14,623 bases of DNA from NCBI GenBank assembly GCA_025362765.1, contig JANYFI010000791.1:1-14623 (forward strand). Reading direction: 5' to 3'. Each line of letters starts with the position of its first letter. The stretch's first letter is position 1. The position numbers and the translations under genes were made by a program. This document shows positions 14,228 through 14,623 of this stretch, in pieces. Below the pieces are notes generated by a model, which saw only the letters and a list, made by a program, of their open reading frames with translations, was not told where the DNA came from and ran no database searches. This DNA is from Ferruginibacter sp. GTDB lineage: Bacteria; Bacteroidota; Bacteroidia; Chitinophagales; Chitinophagaceae.

Positions 14228-14623
14228 ATGAACTCCAGCGAAAAAAAATTTGTTCCGGTAATGATTACCCCTTTTAATTTAAAGGCAACGGTAGATTTGG
14301 ATGCACTAAACAGCTTGGTTGATTTTTACCTGGCGGCAGGCGTTAAAGGTTTTTTTGCCAATTGCCTTAGCAGCGAAATGTTTAGCATCAGCGAAGATGA
14401 GCGACTGGAAATTACAAAGCATATTGTTAAATATGTAAATGGAAGAGTACCCGTAGTGGCCACCGGATCATTTGGATTAACCATTGAAGATAAAGCACGG
14501 TTCACAAAAAAAATATATTATGCCGGCATTGAGGCGGCTATTATGATTACCGGCCATTTTGCTAATATTGATGATAGCGACGAATTATTGTTGGCCAACT
14601 TTGAAAAAATGTTTGAGCTTACA
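14228..14623 (+). CDS. Dihydrodipicolinate synthase/N-acetylneuraminate lyase family protein, 5' part only
   Basis: The frame is open for 132 codons from the ATG at 14228-14230 to the window end, so the catalytic Lys and Tyr lie outside. The N terminus (FVPVMITPFNLKATVDLDAL) is the first strand and helix of the DapA/NanA (beta/alpha)8 aldolase family. VKGFFANCLSSEMFSISEDE follows, then RVPVVATGSFG. In standard members the substrate-carboxylate loop reads GTTGE or GSTGE; here it is CLSSE, at about residues 46-50, so the two hydroxyl residues and the Glu are retained but the glycines are not. This points to a variant subgroup cleaving or making a 2-keto acid other than dihydrodipicolinate. Its divergent pairing with a sialidase-like gene suggests a keto-acid sugar such as a sialic acid, as inference. 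No signal peptide: cytoplasmic. Confidence 0.88.
   Translation, partial: MNSSEKKFVPVMITPFNLKATVDLDALNSLVDFYLAAGVKGFFANCLSSEMFSISEDERLEITKHIVKYVNGRVPVVATGSFGLTIEDKARFTKKIYYAGIEAAIMITGHFANIDDSDELLLANFEKMFELT

Noticed and set aside
1..14623. CRISPR array, tRNA/rRNA genes, integrase or transposase, defence systems
   Set aside because: No regularly spaced repeats, no cloverleaf with T-loop signature, and no recognisable recombinase, nuclease-helicase or toxin-antitoxin genes were seen on either strand.

Overview
The window looks like a chromosomal segment from a Bacteroidota bacterium, most likely family Chitinophagaceae or a relative. This is an inference from moderate-to-low GC, long AT-rich intergenic stretches, little recognisable Shine-Dalgarno sequence, secreted carbohydrate-active enzymes, and protein sequences typical of that group (secreted GH65 and GH30 enzymes, an Mqo plus geranylgeranyl-reductase-like pair, a BNR_2 protein next to a DHDPS-family aldolase). 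No rRNA, tRNA, CRISPR array, integrase, transposase or phage gene is seen.

Layout. The left edge carries the 5' part of a secreted glycoside hydrolase family 65 gene on the minus strand, running off the window. It is divergent from a YihY/BrkB-family membrane protein (1143-2120, +). A small three-helix membrane protein (2341-2613, +) follows, flanked by two copies of a 15-bp direct repeat, the second inside a bidirectional terminator hairpin. Next are the C-terminal remnant of a MATE efflux pump (2675-3070, -), a calcineurin-like metallophosphoesterase (3089-3850, +), a DinB-family protein overlapping it tail to tail (3847-4380, -), a perfect 16-bp hairpin, and an unrecognised 123-aa protein (4518-4889, -). 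About 800 bases without an intact gene follow; their right half contains short coding-like frames that may be a decayed gene.

The middle runs on the plus strand: a divergent short-chain dehydrogenase lacking the usual Tyr/Lys pair (5699-6487), a secreted GH30-type glycosidase (6586-8211), malate:quinone oxidoreductase (8296-9786) and a geranylgeranyl-reductase-family flavoprotein (about 9849-11102). The last two are closely spaced and probably co-transcribed. Convergent to them is rmuC (11120-12634, -), then a secreted three-Asp-box sialidase-like protein (12860-14050, -). The latter is divergent from a dihydrodipicolinate synthase/N-acetylneuraminate lyase family gene (14228 to the right edge, +). 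Their shared 177-bp promoter region holds a perfect 15-bp inverted repeat.

How the genes fit together. Most of the window is ordinary chromosomal content: central metabolism (Mqo), DNA maintenance (RmuC), membrane and stress-type proteins. The carbohydrate theme (GH65, GH30, BNR_2 protein plus aldolase) suggests scavenging of glycans, but there is no SusC/SusD pair here, so no complete polysaccharide utilisation locus can be claimed. I found no convincing new defence or mobile system. The best leads are the palindrome-centred sialidase-like/aldolase pair, the degraded region upstream of the SDR gene, and the SDR with altered catalytic residues.
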